From NCBI GenBank assembly GCA_900546215.1, contig URCD01000043.1, forward strand, positions 1 through 18,953: a stretch of DNA of 18,953 bases. The letters run 5' to 3'. Below the pieces are notes generated by a model, which saw only the letters and a list, made by a program, of their open reading frames with translations, did not search any database and was not told the origin of the DNA. Of this stretch, positions 1-6,927 are shown piece after piece (the first letter of the stretch is position 1; each line of letters opens with the position of its first letter). This DNA comes from an uncultured Eubacteriales bacterium. GTDB lineage: Bacteria; Bacillota; Clostridia; Lachnospirales; Anaerotignaceae. Position numbers and translations under genes: made by a program.

Positions 1-461
1 TCGTCCTGACCCCAGATATATCGCTCTGAGCCTGTAGGCTTAAGCTTTCTGTGGCGGCCTAAGAAAGTGCCGTCAGGGCCGAAGAAAAGCATACAGCAGT
101 GAAGCGTGCCGTCGATATTATTTCCGTCCTTTTCTGTAATACCCATAGCAAGGTAAACATTGTTTTCAGCGGCAGCCTTGCCAAGAATATCCACCTCAGG
201 CCCCGGAACTGCTACGCAGTTGTCGTGGAACCGCTGGAAATCTTTTCTGCCTTCCATAGTTCTTGCGCCGATATTAAAGCCGAATGTAAGACCTCTTGGA
301 TATCCGGGAATAAATGTTTCAGGAAAAACGACGATGTTTGCGCCTTTTTCTGCGGCCTCACGTATAAGACCGATGGCTTTTTCCAACGTTTTCTCCAAAT
401 CAAATACAACCGGCGCGGCCTGTACAACCGCCACTCTTACAGTTTTTGCTTTCTCACTCAT
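1..461 (-). CDS. Nitrilase (carbon-nitrogen hydrolase), 3' part cut by window edge
   Basis: About 153 N-terminal residues are present; the family usually has 300-350. The reading frame opens MSEKAKTVRVAVVQAAPVVF, the usual first strand of the nitrilase fold. The motif VVFPETFIPGYP carries the catalytic Glu, and HRKLKPTGSER carries the catalytic Lys. The Cys region lies beyond the window edge. The KPTGSER form and the start resemble true nitrilases (nitrile to carboxylate plus ammonia) more than amidases or ureidopropionases; this is inference from motif style. The ATG at 461 is preceded by GGGAG about 10 bases upstream. It is divergent from the dehydrogenase at 659, and the two have separate promoters in the shared 197-bp gap. 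Substrate is unknown. Confidence 0.88.
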   Translation of the reverse strand, partial: MSEKAKTVRVAVVQAAPVVFDLEKTLEKAIGLIREAAEKGANIVVFPETFIPGYPRGLTFGFNIGARTMEGRKDFQRFHDNCVAVPGPEVDILGKAAAENNVYLAMGITEKDGNNIDGTLHCCMLFFGPDGTFLGRHRKLKPTGSERYIWGQD

Positions 462-497
462 TGAAAAACACTCCCTTCACACAGCAGTTTTTATTTT

Positions 498-526
498 ATT
501 ATAAGTAATATATGTTTATTTGTAAA
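498..526 (-). promoter_or_regulatory. Promoter of the nitrilase gene
   Basis: Reading the minus strand, TTTACA (521-526) and TATAAT (498-503) are separated by 17 bp, close to the sigma-A consensus. The -10 lies 36 bp upstream of the ATG. A second -35-like TTGACA (543-548) has no good -10 at the right distance. Confidence 0.6.
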
Positions 527-583
527 ATATTTATTTTTTATATGTCAATAAGCTTTGGCTATGGTTTTATACAAATTATTTAT

Positions 584-612
584 TTTACATTAAAATTTTA
601 TTGGCTTATAAT
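584..612 (+). promoter_or_regulatory. Promoter of the dehydrogenase at 659
   Basis: TTTACA (584-589), a 17-bp spacer and a perfect TATAAT (607-612) lie 46 bp before the ATG. This is a near-consensus sigma-A promoter, divergent from the nitrilase promoter. Confidence 0.65.
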
Positions 613-658
613 GGAACCAAAATAAATGACGTCTAATTATTAAGGAGGAGAGGCAGAT

Positions 659-1735
659 ATGGAAAATTATAAAATAGCGGTTATTCCGGGAGACGGGATC
701 GGCCCGGAGGTTATTTCAGAGGGAGTTAAGCTCTTAAAAACAATAGAGGAGCTGGATAAAGAGCTGTCGTTTACAATTTCTGAATTTCCTTGGAGCTGCG
801 GCTACTACAAAGAGAACGGAAAGATGGCGGAGGACGGCTTCATGGACGTACTGAAGGACTACGACGCTATTTACCTGGGCGCCATAGGCTCTCCCGACGT
901 ACCCGACCATATTTCATTAAGAGACCTTTTATTTAAAATAAGAAAAGGCTTTGACGAATATGTAAACCTGAGACCCATTAAGCTTTTAAAGGGCGCTCCA
1001 TGTCCGCTTAAAACCGTAAAAAATACCGCGGACGTCGATATGGTGGTTGTAAGGGAAAACAGCGAGGGAGAATATTCGGGCGTTGGAGCCAGACTTAACG
1101 AGGGCAAGTCTAATGAGGTTGTGCTGCAGACCGGCGTATTTTCGAAGGTAGGCACTGAAAGGATTATACGCTACGCCTATGAGCTGGCAAGAAAAGAGAA
1201 GAAAACGCTTACGAGCATAAGCAAGGGCAACGCTCTTAATTACTCTATGGTTTACTGGGACGAGACCTTTAAGAGAATAGGCGGGGAATACCCTGATGTA
1301 GAAACCCATACCTGCCTTGTTGACGCGGCGTGCATGTTTTTCGTAAAGGAGCCGTCGAGATTTGAAATCATAGTAACATCCAATCTTTTTGGAGATATAA
1401 TAACCGATTTAGGCGCGGCTATTGCGGGAGGAATGGGCCTTGCGGCAGGCGCGAATATTAATCCCGAAAAGAAATATCCTTCGATGTTCGAGCCTATTCA
1501 TGGCTCCGCGCCGGATATAGCCGGACAGGGCAAGGCGGATCCCTTTGCCGCAATATGGTCGGTAAGCCAGATGATGGATCATTTTGGGCAGAATAAATGG
1601 GGCGAGGCGATAATTCAGGCAATTGACGACGTATTGCTTGAAGGAAAGCATATACCTCAGGATTTGGGGGGAAGAGCTTCGACATCTGAGGCAGGAGAGG
1701 CCGTTAGGAAAAAGCTGAAGGAAATATTTAACTGA
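659..1735 (+). CDS. Tartrate/D-malate-type dehydrogenase (decarboxylating), isocitrate/isopropylmalate dehydrogenase family
   Basis: A 358-residue beta-decarboxylating dehydrogenase, full length for the family. Visible motifs are GDGIGPEV near the N-terminus, LRDLLFKIRKGFDEYVNLRP in the substrate loop, VVVRENSEGEYSG, TSNLFGDIITDLGAA with metal-binding Asp residues, and FEPIHGSAPDIAGQGKADP, the family signature and NAD-binding region. The VRENSEGEYS form is typical of tartrate dehydrogenase/D-malate dehydrogenase (DmlA/TtuC-like), which oxidise D-malate, tartrate or 3-isopropylmalate with NAD+ and Mn2+. The start follows AAGGAGGAGA. It stands alone, with its own promoter and terminator and no leuC/leuD beside it, which argues against a leucine-pathway LeuB. 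The exact substrate cannot be read from sequence. Confidence 0.85.
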   Translation: MENYKIAVIPGDGIGPEVISEGVKLLKTIEELDKELSFTISEFPWSCGYYKENGKMAEDGFMDVLKDYDAIYLGAIGSPDVPDHISLRDLLFKIRKGFDEYVNLRPIKLLKGAPCPLKTVKNTADVDMVVVRENSEGEYSGVGARLNEGKSNEVVLQTGVFSKVGTERIIRYAYELARKEKKTLTSISKGNALNYSMVYWDETFKRIGGEYPDVETHTCLVDAACMFFVKEPSRFEIIVTSNLFGDIITDLGAAIAGGMGLAAGANINPEKKYPSMFEPIHGSAPDIAGQGKADPFAAIWSVSQMMDHFGQNKWGEAIIQAIDDVLLEGKHIPQDLGGRASTSEAGEAVRKKLKEIFN

Positions 1736-1764
1736 ATCACAGTCTTAGGCTGAAATTAAAAAGC

Positions 1765-1793
1765 CCCGAAGTTTGTCTTCGGGACTTTTTTTT
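1765..1793. terminator. Bidirectional intrinsic terminator between the dehydrogenase and hom
   Basis: CCCGAAG-TTTGT-CTTCGGG (1765-1783) is a 7-bp perfect stem, extendable past one mismatch. It is followed by eight T (1786-1793) on plus and preceded by an A run that gives TTTTT on minus. The hom stop codon (1792-1794) overlaps the plus-strand T tract, so one hairpin serves both convergent genes. Confidence 0.88.
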
Positions 1794-3084
1794 AATTTAT
1801 GTCGTTATGAACTCTTATAATAGAGGATATTTCCTTGACATAATGCATTGCGGAAAGCTCCTTGATTGCTCTGAAGAAAAGCTGTTCCTTTACGTTGTCT
1901 ATTATGAAAACAACCTCGGCGTATCCCGGAAGCTTGGTCTTTTGAACCATTTGGTCTATGCTGGCGTTGTTTCCTGAGAAGGTGCTTGCAACCGCCGCAA
2001 GGGTACCCGGTTTATCTTCAAGGAGCGTGCGGACGAAATATTTGCTCTCAATATCATCCATTGTCTTAAGCGGAATATCCTTATAGCAGGTGCAGCCTAT
2101 TCTGCCGTTGCAGCTGTAGGCAATATTTCTGCATACGTCTATTACGTCGCCCATTATTGCGCTGGCTGTAGGAAGCTCGCCGGCTCCTCTGCCATAGAAC
2201 ATTGCATCCCCAAGGGAATCTCCATGCACAAATACTGCGTTAAAGGAGTCGTTAACAGAAGCCAGAGGATGCGATTTTGGTATAAACATGGGAGTAACCC
2301 TTACCTCAATGCCACTCTCTGTATTTTTTGCTGTTGCAATGAGCTTAATTACACAGCCAAGCTCATTGGCGTATTTAATATCCTTTGCCGATATTTTTGA
2401 TATGCCTTCCGTATAGACGTCCGAAAACGTTACCCTTGAATTAAACGCGATTGAAGCAAGAATGGCTATTTTTCTTCCCGCGTCAAGACCCTCGATGTCT
2501 GCTGTAGGGTCGGCTTCCGCGTATCCAAGGTCTGTGGCAAGCTTAAGCGCTTGTTCAAACTCCATTCCCTCTTCGGTCATTTTTGTAAGGATGAAGTTTG
2601 TTGTTCCATTTATTATACCCATTATTTCGGATATGCTGTTTGCGGCAAGGCACTGCTTAAGGGGTCTTATAATAGGTATTCCGCCCGCAACCGCAGCTTC
2701 AAAGAGAAGGTCGCACTTATGCTGGGCGGCCGTATCAAGCAGTACATGGCCGTGCTCTGCCATAAGGTCCTTATTGGCGGTTACAACATGCTTGCCGCGG
2801 CTTAAGGCCTCTGTTATATATGTTTTAGCCGGTTCAATACCGCCCATTACCTCAATTACTATATCAATGCTGTCGTCATTGATTATATCCTCCCATTTGT
2901 TTGTAATAAGAGACATATCAATTCCATCACGGTGCTTTTTCGTATTTTTAACAAGTATTTTTGCAACCTCAAGCTCTGAACCTATTTTGAATGGGAACTC
3001 ATCCTTCTGGTTTTGTATGATTTTATAAACGCCGGTTCCTACCGTGCCTAAACCAAGTATGGCGGCTCTGATTTTTTCTTTCAT
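1792..3084 (-). CDS. hom: Homoserine dehydrogenase with C-terminal ACT domain
   Basis: A 430-residue enzyme reducing aspartate-4-semialdehyde to homoserine with NAD(P)H, the branch point to threonine, methionine and isoleucine. Domains in order: NAD(P)-binding Rossmann fold with GLGTVGTGV (about residues 10-20); catalytic domain with the TANKDLMAEHG Lys region, EAAVAGGIPIIRPLK and GIINGTTNFILTKM; the family signature AEADPTADIEGLDAGRKIAI; and a C-terminal ACT domain (about 350-428, starting near YFVRTLLEDKPGTLAAVAS), the usual site of threonine feedback. The ATG follows AAGGAG. thrB and thrC are not adjacent. It lies downstream of the thiamine operon but is separated by a terminator and has its own promoter. 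Confidence 0.96.
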   Translation of the reverse strand: MKEKIRAAILGLGTVGTGVYKIIQNQKDEFPFKIGSELEVAKILVKNTKKHRDGIDMSLITNKWEDIINDDSIDIVIEVMGGIEPAKTYITEALSRGKHVVTANKDLMAEHGHVLLDTAAQHKCDLLFEAAVAGGIPIIRPLKQCLAANSISEIMGIINGTTNFILTKMTEEGMEFEQALKLATDLGYAEADPTADIEGLDAGRKIAILASIAFNSRVTFSDVYTEGISKISAKDIKYANELGCVIKLIATAKNTESGIEVRVTPMFIPKSHPLASVNDSFNAVFVHGDSLGDAMFYGRGAGELPTASAIMGDVIDVCRNIAYSCNGRIGCTCYKDIPLKTMDDIESKYFVRTLLEDKPGTLAAVASTFSGNNASIDQMVQKTKLPGYAEVVFIIDNVKEQLFFRAIKELSAMHYVKEISSIIRVHNDIN

Positions 3085-3118
3085 CCTTCTTCTCCTTTTT
3101 TCTTGTTGTGATAAAGTA

Positions 3119-3146
3119 ATTTTAACATATAGCGGAGCAAAGTCAA
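3119..3146 (-). promoter_or_regulatory. Promoter of hom
   Basis: On the minus strand TTGACT (3141-3146) and TAAAAT (3119-3124) are 16 bp apart, about 35 bp upstream of the hom ATG. The -35 begins immediately after the thiE-thiD terminator T tract, so hom appears to be transcribed independently of TPP. Confidence 0.55.
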
Positions 3147-3147
3147 G

Positions 3148-3176
3148 AAAAAAATGTCCTCTTTAAGAGGACATTT
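3148..3176 (-). terminator. Intrinsic terminator of the thiM-thiE/thiD operon
   Basis: An 11-bp perfect stem (AAATGTCCTCT, 3152-3162, with its complement 3166-3176) has a 3-nt loop. On the minus strand it runs into a T-rich tract (3148-3154). It begins 10 bp after the thiE-thiD stop codon. Confidence 0.9.
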
Positions 3177-3186
3177 GTATTTGATA

Positions 3187-4614
3187 TCAAATGCTGTAGG
3201 TATGCTCAAGGGGGCCGCTGCCCTTGCCCAGATTAAGCTGTGCTTTAAGCGCGCCAGTAAGGTATTTCTTTGCGTTACCAATGCTTTCCTTTAATGAATA
3301 TCCTTTGGCAAGGTTGCTGGCAATTGCCGAAGAGAGTGTACAGCCGGTTCCGTGTGTATTGGGATTGTCAACTCTTTCGGAAGAAAACCACGTTATCTCG
3401 CCGTTCTGGTACAGCAGGTCCGTAGCGGTTGATACAAGATGACCGCCCTTTATAAGTATACCGCCGTCAACTAATTCTGATATTTTTTCAGCTGCTCTAA
3501 TCATATCATCGGTGTTTCTGATTTCAAAGCCACATAAAACCTCGGCTTCAGGAATGTTTGGGGTTATAACGGCTCCCAAAGGAAGCAGCTTGGTTATAAG
3601 CGCCTCGCACGCCTCGTCACTGAGCAGCTTGCCGCCGCTTGTGGATACCATTACTGGGTCCACCACTATGTTTTCAGCCTTGTATTCATTAAGCTTATCT
3701 ACAATTACATCAATAATTTTGCTGTTTGAAACCATTCCTATTTTTACCGCGTCAGGACGTATATCCTGAAATACGCAGTCAAGCTGCTTGGCGACAAACT
3801 CAGGAGGGGTATCTATTACATCATAAACTCCCATAGTATTTTGGGCTACAAGAGAGGTTATAACGCTCATGCCGTAGAGCTTATGGACTGTTATGGTCTT
3901 AAGGTCCGCCTGCGCTCCAGCGCCGCCGGTAGGGTCTGTCCCCGCTATGGAAAGCACCTTTTTAATTTCCGGCTTAGCCTCTGTCATTTCTTTTGACAGT
4001 GCGAGAAGGCCTTTAGCGGCCTCTTCAATATTATCCTTGGCGAAAATCGCGGAAACCACAGCTACTCCGTCAACGCCTGTTCCCTTGAGTTTAAGTATAT
4101 TGTTTTCGTTTATGCCGCCTATTGCGACTACAGGAATATGAACCGCATCGCATATATCCTTAACAACGCCAAAGGATGTGGTATCGGCGTCAAGCTTTGT
4201 GCTGGTCGAAAATACGGCGCCTACACCTAAGTAGTCGGCTCCATGCTCCTGTGCTGTTATGGCTTCCTTAACATTATGAACGGAAACCCCAATTATTTTA
4301 TTGTCTCCAAGCCTTGCGCGTACATCGCCTGTTTCCATATCGCTTTGGCCTACATGTACTCCGTCAGCTCCGCAGGCAATCGCAATATCTACATTGTCGT
4401 TAATGACAAAGGGAACGCCGTATTTTTTACACAGCTCTTTTACGGCAAAGGCCTCAGCAAGAAATGAGTCATAGTCAAGCTCCTTTTCCCGAAGCTGAAT
4501 AAATGTGGCGCCGCCCTTAAGCGCTTCCTCCACCTGTTCTGCTACTGTTTTGCCCTTAAGCCAGCTTCTGTCAGTGACCGCATACAAAAGCATGCCATCT
4601 TTAATAGATTTCAT
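3187..4614 (-). CDS. thiED: Fused thiamine-phosphate synthase (ThiE) and HMP/HMP-P kinase (ThiD)
   Basis: A 475-residue two-domain enzyme. The N-terminal ThiE TIM barrel (about residues 1-205) shows LLYAVTDRSWL, GATFIQLREK, VPFVINDNVDIA, ADGVHVGQSDM and PVVAIGGINENN; it joins HMP-PP to thiazole phosphate. After a short charged linker, the ThiD ribokinase-fold domain (about 215-475) starts VLSIAGTDPTGGAGAQADL and has VVDPVMVSTSGGKLL, ITPNIPEAEVL and the anion-hole motif THGTGCTLSSAIA; it phosphorylates HMP and HMP-P. The start is placed at ATG 4614, 14 bp inside the end of thiM, because LLYAVTDRSWL then sits at the family's N-terminus; an upstream ATG at 4647 would add 11 residues. The overlap implies translational coupling to thiM. 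Confidence 0.95.
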   Translation of the reverse strand: MKSIKDGMLLYAVTDRSWLKGKTVAEQVEEALKGGATFIQLREKELDYDSFLAEAFAVKELCKKYGVPFVINDNVDIAIACGADGVHVGQSDMETGDVRARLGDNKIIGVSVHNVKEAITAQEHGADYLGVGAVFSTSTKLDADTTSFGVVKDICDAVHIPVVAIGGINENNILKLKGTGVDGVAVVSAIFAKDNIEEAAKGLLALSKEMTEAKPEIKKVLSIAGTDPTGGAGAQADLKTITVHKLYGMSVITSLVAQNTMGVYDVIDTPPEFVAKQLDCVFQDIRPDAVKIGMVSNSKIIDVIVDKLNEYKAENIVVDPVMVSTSGGKLLSDEACEALITKLLPLGAVITPNIPEAEVLCGFEIRNTDDMIRAAEKISELVDGGILIKGGHLVSTATDLLYQNGEITWFSSERVDNPNTHGTGCTLSSAIASNLAKGYSLKESIGNAKKYLTGALKAQLNLGKGSGPLEHTYSI

Positions 4615-5425
4615 ATTTAGCCCTTCTTTCAAGTGTATCGCCGTCAAGATTATATACGGCGTCTATTAAGTAATTTCTAAATGTAGCGTTTCCGCCTCCG
4701 GTATTGGAAAGCCTTTCATAGGCCAGCTCACCGCATACTCCCATAGCAATAGTCGCCGCCGCCGCTGCTTCAAGAATGTTATCGCGGTTGGCCGCAATAT
4801 ACGCGGCGGTCATTGCCGTAAGCATACACCCGCTGCCGGTTATCCGCGACATTATAGGATGACCGTTTTTAACTATGTATGCCCTGTTGTCTGAGCATAC
4901 TATATCTATAGCCCCTGAAATAGCTATGACAGCGCCCGTTTCAGCAGAAAATTTTTCCGCAAAGGAAATTACGCAGCTTAGGTTTTCATCAGTTACCTTA
5001 TCGCTTATGTCCGCGTCTACGCCCTTAGCTTGGCCTATTCCCAATGCCAGAGTCTTAATCTCTGATATATTTCCACGGATAACGTCAAATTTAATCGACG
5101 ACAAAAGGTCCTCAGCCGTTTTTGTCCTTAGCCGGGACGCGCCTGCCCCGACAGGGTCAAGCACAACGGGATGTCCCAGCCTATTAGCTGTTTTTCCGGC
5201 TTTATGCATAGAGGGAATTGTTCTTGAATTTAAGGTTCCGATATTAATATTCAGCCCGGCGCAGATGGAAGTTATTTCTTCAACCTCCGCCTCGTCGTCA
5301 GCCATAATGGGAGAGCCGCCGCAGGCAAGCAGAATATTGGCCGCGTCGTTTACCGTTACATAATTTGTTATGTTGTGTATAAGAGGCGTTTTAAGCCTCA
5401 CGTTTTCAAGACAGCTTTTAAGCAT
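4601..5425 (-). CDS. thiM: Hydroxyethylthiazole kinase
   Basis: A 274-residue ribokinase-fold enzyme that phosphorylates 4-methyl-5-(2-hydroxyethyl)thiazole, the salvage route to the thiazole half of thiamine. It opens with PLIHNITNYVTVNDAANILL, a ThiM hallmark. It also shows GGSPIMADDEAE, VVLDPVGAGASRLR (substrate and ATP site) and the catalytic loop ITGSGCMLTAM. Length is normal for the family. The ATG follows GGAGGGAGG. It is the first gene of a TPP-riboswitch-controlled operon with the thiE-thiD fusion. No thiC, thiG, thiF or thiS lies in the window, so this locus encodes salvage only. Confidence 0.96.
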   Translation of the reverse strand: MLKSCLENVRLKTPLIHNITNYVTVNDAANILLACGGSPIMADDEAEVEEITSICAGLNINIGTLNSRTIPSMHKAGKTANRLGHPVVLDPVGAGASRLRTKTAEDLLSSIKFDVIRGNISEIKTLALGIGQAKGVDADISDKVTDENLSCVISFAEKFSAETGAVIAISGAIDIVCSDNRAYIVKNGHPIMSRITGSGCMLTAMTAAYIAANRDNILEAAAAATIAMGVCGELAYERLSNTGGGNATFRNYLIDAVYNLDGDTLERRAKYEIY

Positions 5426-5442
5426 TTTTTCCTCCCTCCGAA

Positions 5443-5475
5443 ATAAAAAAGGAGAACGGCCTGTTGGCGTTCCCC
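5443..5475 (-). terminator. Riboswitch-controlled attenuator terminator before thiM
   Basis: On the minus strand GGGGAACG (5468-5475) pairs with CGTTCTCC (5451-5458), then runs into six T (5445-5450), ending 20 bp before the thiM ATG. Its place just after the TPP aptamer indicates transcriptional OFF control by TPP. Confidence 0.8.
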
Positions 5476-5489
5476 TGTGAGAATCTTAT

Positions 5490-5604
5490 TAGCTTCCTAC
5501 GTTGGCATTATCCAAATCAGGTGAGATACGGCTTAGGCGTATCAAGGGTTGAAAATCTTTCTCTCAGCCAGTGAATACCAAAAGGCAATTCACAGCACCC
5601 CTGC
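5490..5604 (-). ncRNA. TPP riboswitch (THI element) aptamer
   Basis: The minus strand reads, in order, GGGGTGCT, GGCTGAGA, ACCCTTGATAC, ACCTGATTTGGATAATGCCA and CGTAGGAAG. These are the conserved blocks of the thiamine pyrophosphate aptamer, with CTGAGA contacting the pyrimidine and the TGGATAATGCCA/GTAGG side closing the helix junction. It precedes an attenuator hairpin and the thiM-thiE/thiD operon it should control. Confidence 0.96.
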
Positions 5605-5615
5605 ATTTTTATTTA

Positions 5616-5644
5616 ATTCTAACGCACTTAAACAAAAGTGTCAA
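5616..5644 (-). promoter_or_regulatory. Promoter of the thiamine operon
   Basis: A perfect TTGACA (5639-5644), a 17-bp spacer and TAGAAT (5616-5621) on the minus strand. Transcription would start near 5609, a few bases before the aptamer. The -35 ends 2 bp from the stop of the upstream methyltransferase gene. Confidence 0.8.
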
Positions 5645-5646
5645 TG

Positions 5647-6234
5647 TTATTTCCTAGTTCCGGATATAATATAAACATAATCGGTATCAGCAACAATATC
5701 TATGCTGAATAAATCTTTAAAATTGCCGCTTTCTGTTTTGGCGGGCAACAATATGTCTGAAATTTCAGCAGCGCCCTGGGAATGCCGGTGGTTTATTTTG
5801 TCCCTGCCTTCGCTGTGGGCAAGAATAAACCGTCCATTTGGCTTTAATACGGAATAGAGCTTTTTGGCAAAGGCTTTTTTATCAGGGAAATGAGGATAAG
5901 CCCTGTATATGAAGGCTATATCAAAATCTTTTTCTGGAAAATCATAAAAATTTCCTTTCCATAGGTTTATTCTTCTGTCACTGTATTTTTCCGAGGCTTT
6001 TTTGAGCATGCTGTCTGAAAGGTCAATACCCCACAAACAGGATGGATTTAATGCAAGTATATCATTGAAAAGAACTCCTGTTCCGCAGGCAATATCAATT
6101 ACCTTATCATTTTCTCGAAGTCCGCTCAGCGCCATTACCGCTTTTAGGCTCAGGAAATTGCCGGCAAAGGTTTCGTCCCAAATGGAAGCCATTTTATCGA
6201 AAAAATCCTCAGTGTCCTTAAGATACTCATTCAT
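5647..6234 (-). CDS. Class I SAM-dependent methyltransferase, substrate unknown
   Basis: A 195-residue protein with a Rossmann-type methyltransferase core. The SAM-binding motif I is KVIDIACGTG (about residues 44-53). LWGIDLSDSMLKKA follows as motif II, with FDIAFIYRAYPHFPDKKAF (motif IV) and VLKPNGRFILAHSEGRDKIN (motif V/VI). The size and motif spacing fit the Methyltransf_11/25 group, which acts on small molecules. The ATG follows AGGAGGAAAAG. It is transcribed alone from its own promoter and is followed directly by the thiamine operon promoter. HRHSQGAAEISDILLPAK near residues 150-165 may be a substrate-specific insertion. I cannot name the substrate. Confidence 0.85.
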   Translation of the reverse strand: MNEYLKDTEDFFDKMASIWDETFAGNFLSLKAVMALSGLRENDKVIDIACGTGVLFNDILALNPSCLWGIDLSDSMLKKASEKYSDRRINLWKGNFYDFPEKDFDIAFIYRAYPHFPDKKAFAKKLYSVLKPNGRFILAHSEGRDKINHRHSQGAAEISDILLPAKTESGNFKDLFSIDIVADTDYVYIISGTRK

Positions 6235-6263
6235 TTTAACTTTTCCTCCTGTTTTTTGATAAC

Positions 6264-6293
6264 ATTATAATCTAAAAGAATAATATCGGTCAA
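6264..6293 (-). promoter_or_regulatory. Promoter of the methyltransferase gene
   Basis: Minus-strand TTGACC (6288-6293) and perfect TATAAT (6264-6269) with an 18-bp spacer, 29 bp before the ATG. Confidence 0.55.
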
Positions 6294-6338
6294 TTATACA
6301 AAAAATTAGTGTAACAACATTTTTAAGGAGGAAAAATT

Positions 6339-6785
6339 ATGATAGCTGAAAAGGTTACAGTTGATACAGTTGAACTTTTGAAGGAATGTGATGCGGGAGT
6401 TAAAACCGCTGTAAAGTCATTGGACGAGGTTTTAGACGTTGTCGAGAATAAGGAGCTCAAAGAGCTGCTGGAAAAGAACAAGGCAGAGCACGAAAAAACC
6501 GGACTTTTAATTGACTCCCTCTTGGCAAAATGCAATAAAGAGGGAAAAGACCCTTCGCCAATGGCGCAGGTAATGGCATGGACAAAAATAAATATGAAGA
6601 TTATGGCTGACAAAAACGATAAAACCATTGCCGACCTTATTACTGACGGCTGCGGTATGGGCATTAAAACGTTGTGCAAATACAAAAATGAGTATGAGCA
6701 TGCCGATAAGGAAGCGGTTGATATTGCCGAAAAGCTTATAAAGCTGGAAGATGACCTTGTCTATAAACTCAGAAGATATCTTTAA
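6339..6785 (+). CDS. Small all-helical protein, ferritin-like (DUF2383-like) fold suspected
   Basis: A 148-residue acidic protein predicted almost entirely alpha-helical with no signal peptide or membrane segment. Long helices with heptad-like Leu/Val spacing (VDTVELLKECDAGVKTAVKS, LDEVLDVVENKELKELLEKN, KTIADLITDGCGMGIKTLCK and the C-terminal KLIKLEDDLVYKLRRYL) suggest a four-helix bundle. Pattern and length recall DUF2383/ferritin-like proteins, but I do not see a clear di-iron ExxH set, so metal binding is not claimed. The start follows AAGGAGGAAAA. It is divergent from the methyltransferase and 142 bp before pyk, which has its own promoter. Confidence 0.75.
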   Translation: MIAEKVTVDTVELLKECDAGVKTAVKSLDEVLDVVENKELKELLEKNKAEHEKTGLLIDSLLAKCNKEGKDPSPMAQVMAWTKINMKIMADKNDKTIADLITDGCGMGIKTLCKYKNEYEHADKEAVDIAEKLIKLEDDLVYKLRRYL

Positions 6786-6817
6786 GAGTATTTAATGGAA
6801 ATTTTAAGATATGGCGA

Positions 6818-6846
6818 TTTACAAATGTTTCTAAAAAATATATAAT
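6818..6846 (+). promoter_or_regulatory. Promoter of pyk
   Basis: TTTACA (6818-6823), a 17-bp spacer and perfect TATAAT (6841-6846). The predicted start near 6853 leaves a leader of about 75 nt before the pyk ATG. Confidence 0.7.
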
Positions 6847-6927
6847 CAAATAGGGCAAATGTATGTAAAAAAATACCTTGTCCGTTACCCGATAAATATG
6901 ACAGCTTTATGGCGGAGGAAGACATAT

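Noticed and set aside
2462..3028. 188-codon plus-strand frame inside hom
   Set aside because: It is fully antisense to a well-conserved hom coding region with no ribosome site or motif.
6859..6927. 23-codon N-terminal extension of pyruvate kinase
   Set aside because: The family N-terminus and the GGAGGAA ribosome site both point to 6928.
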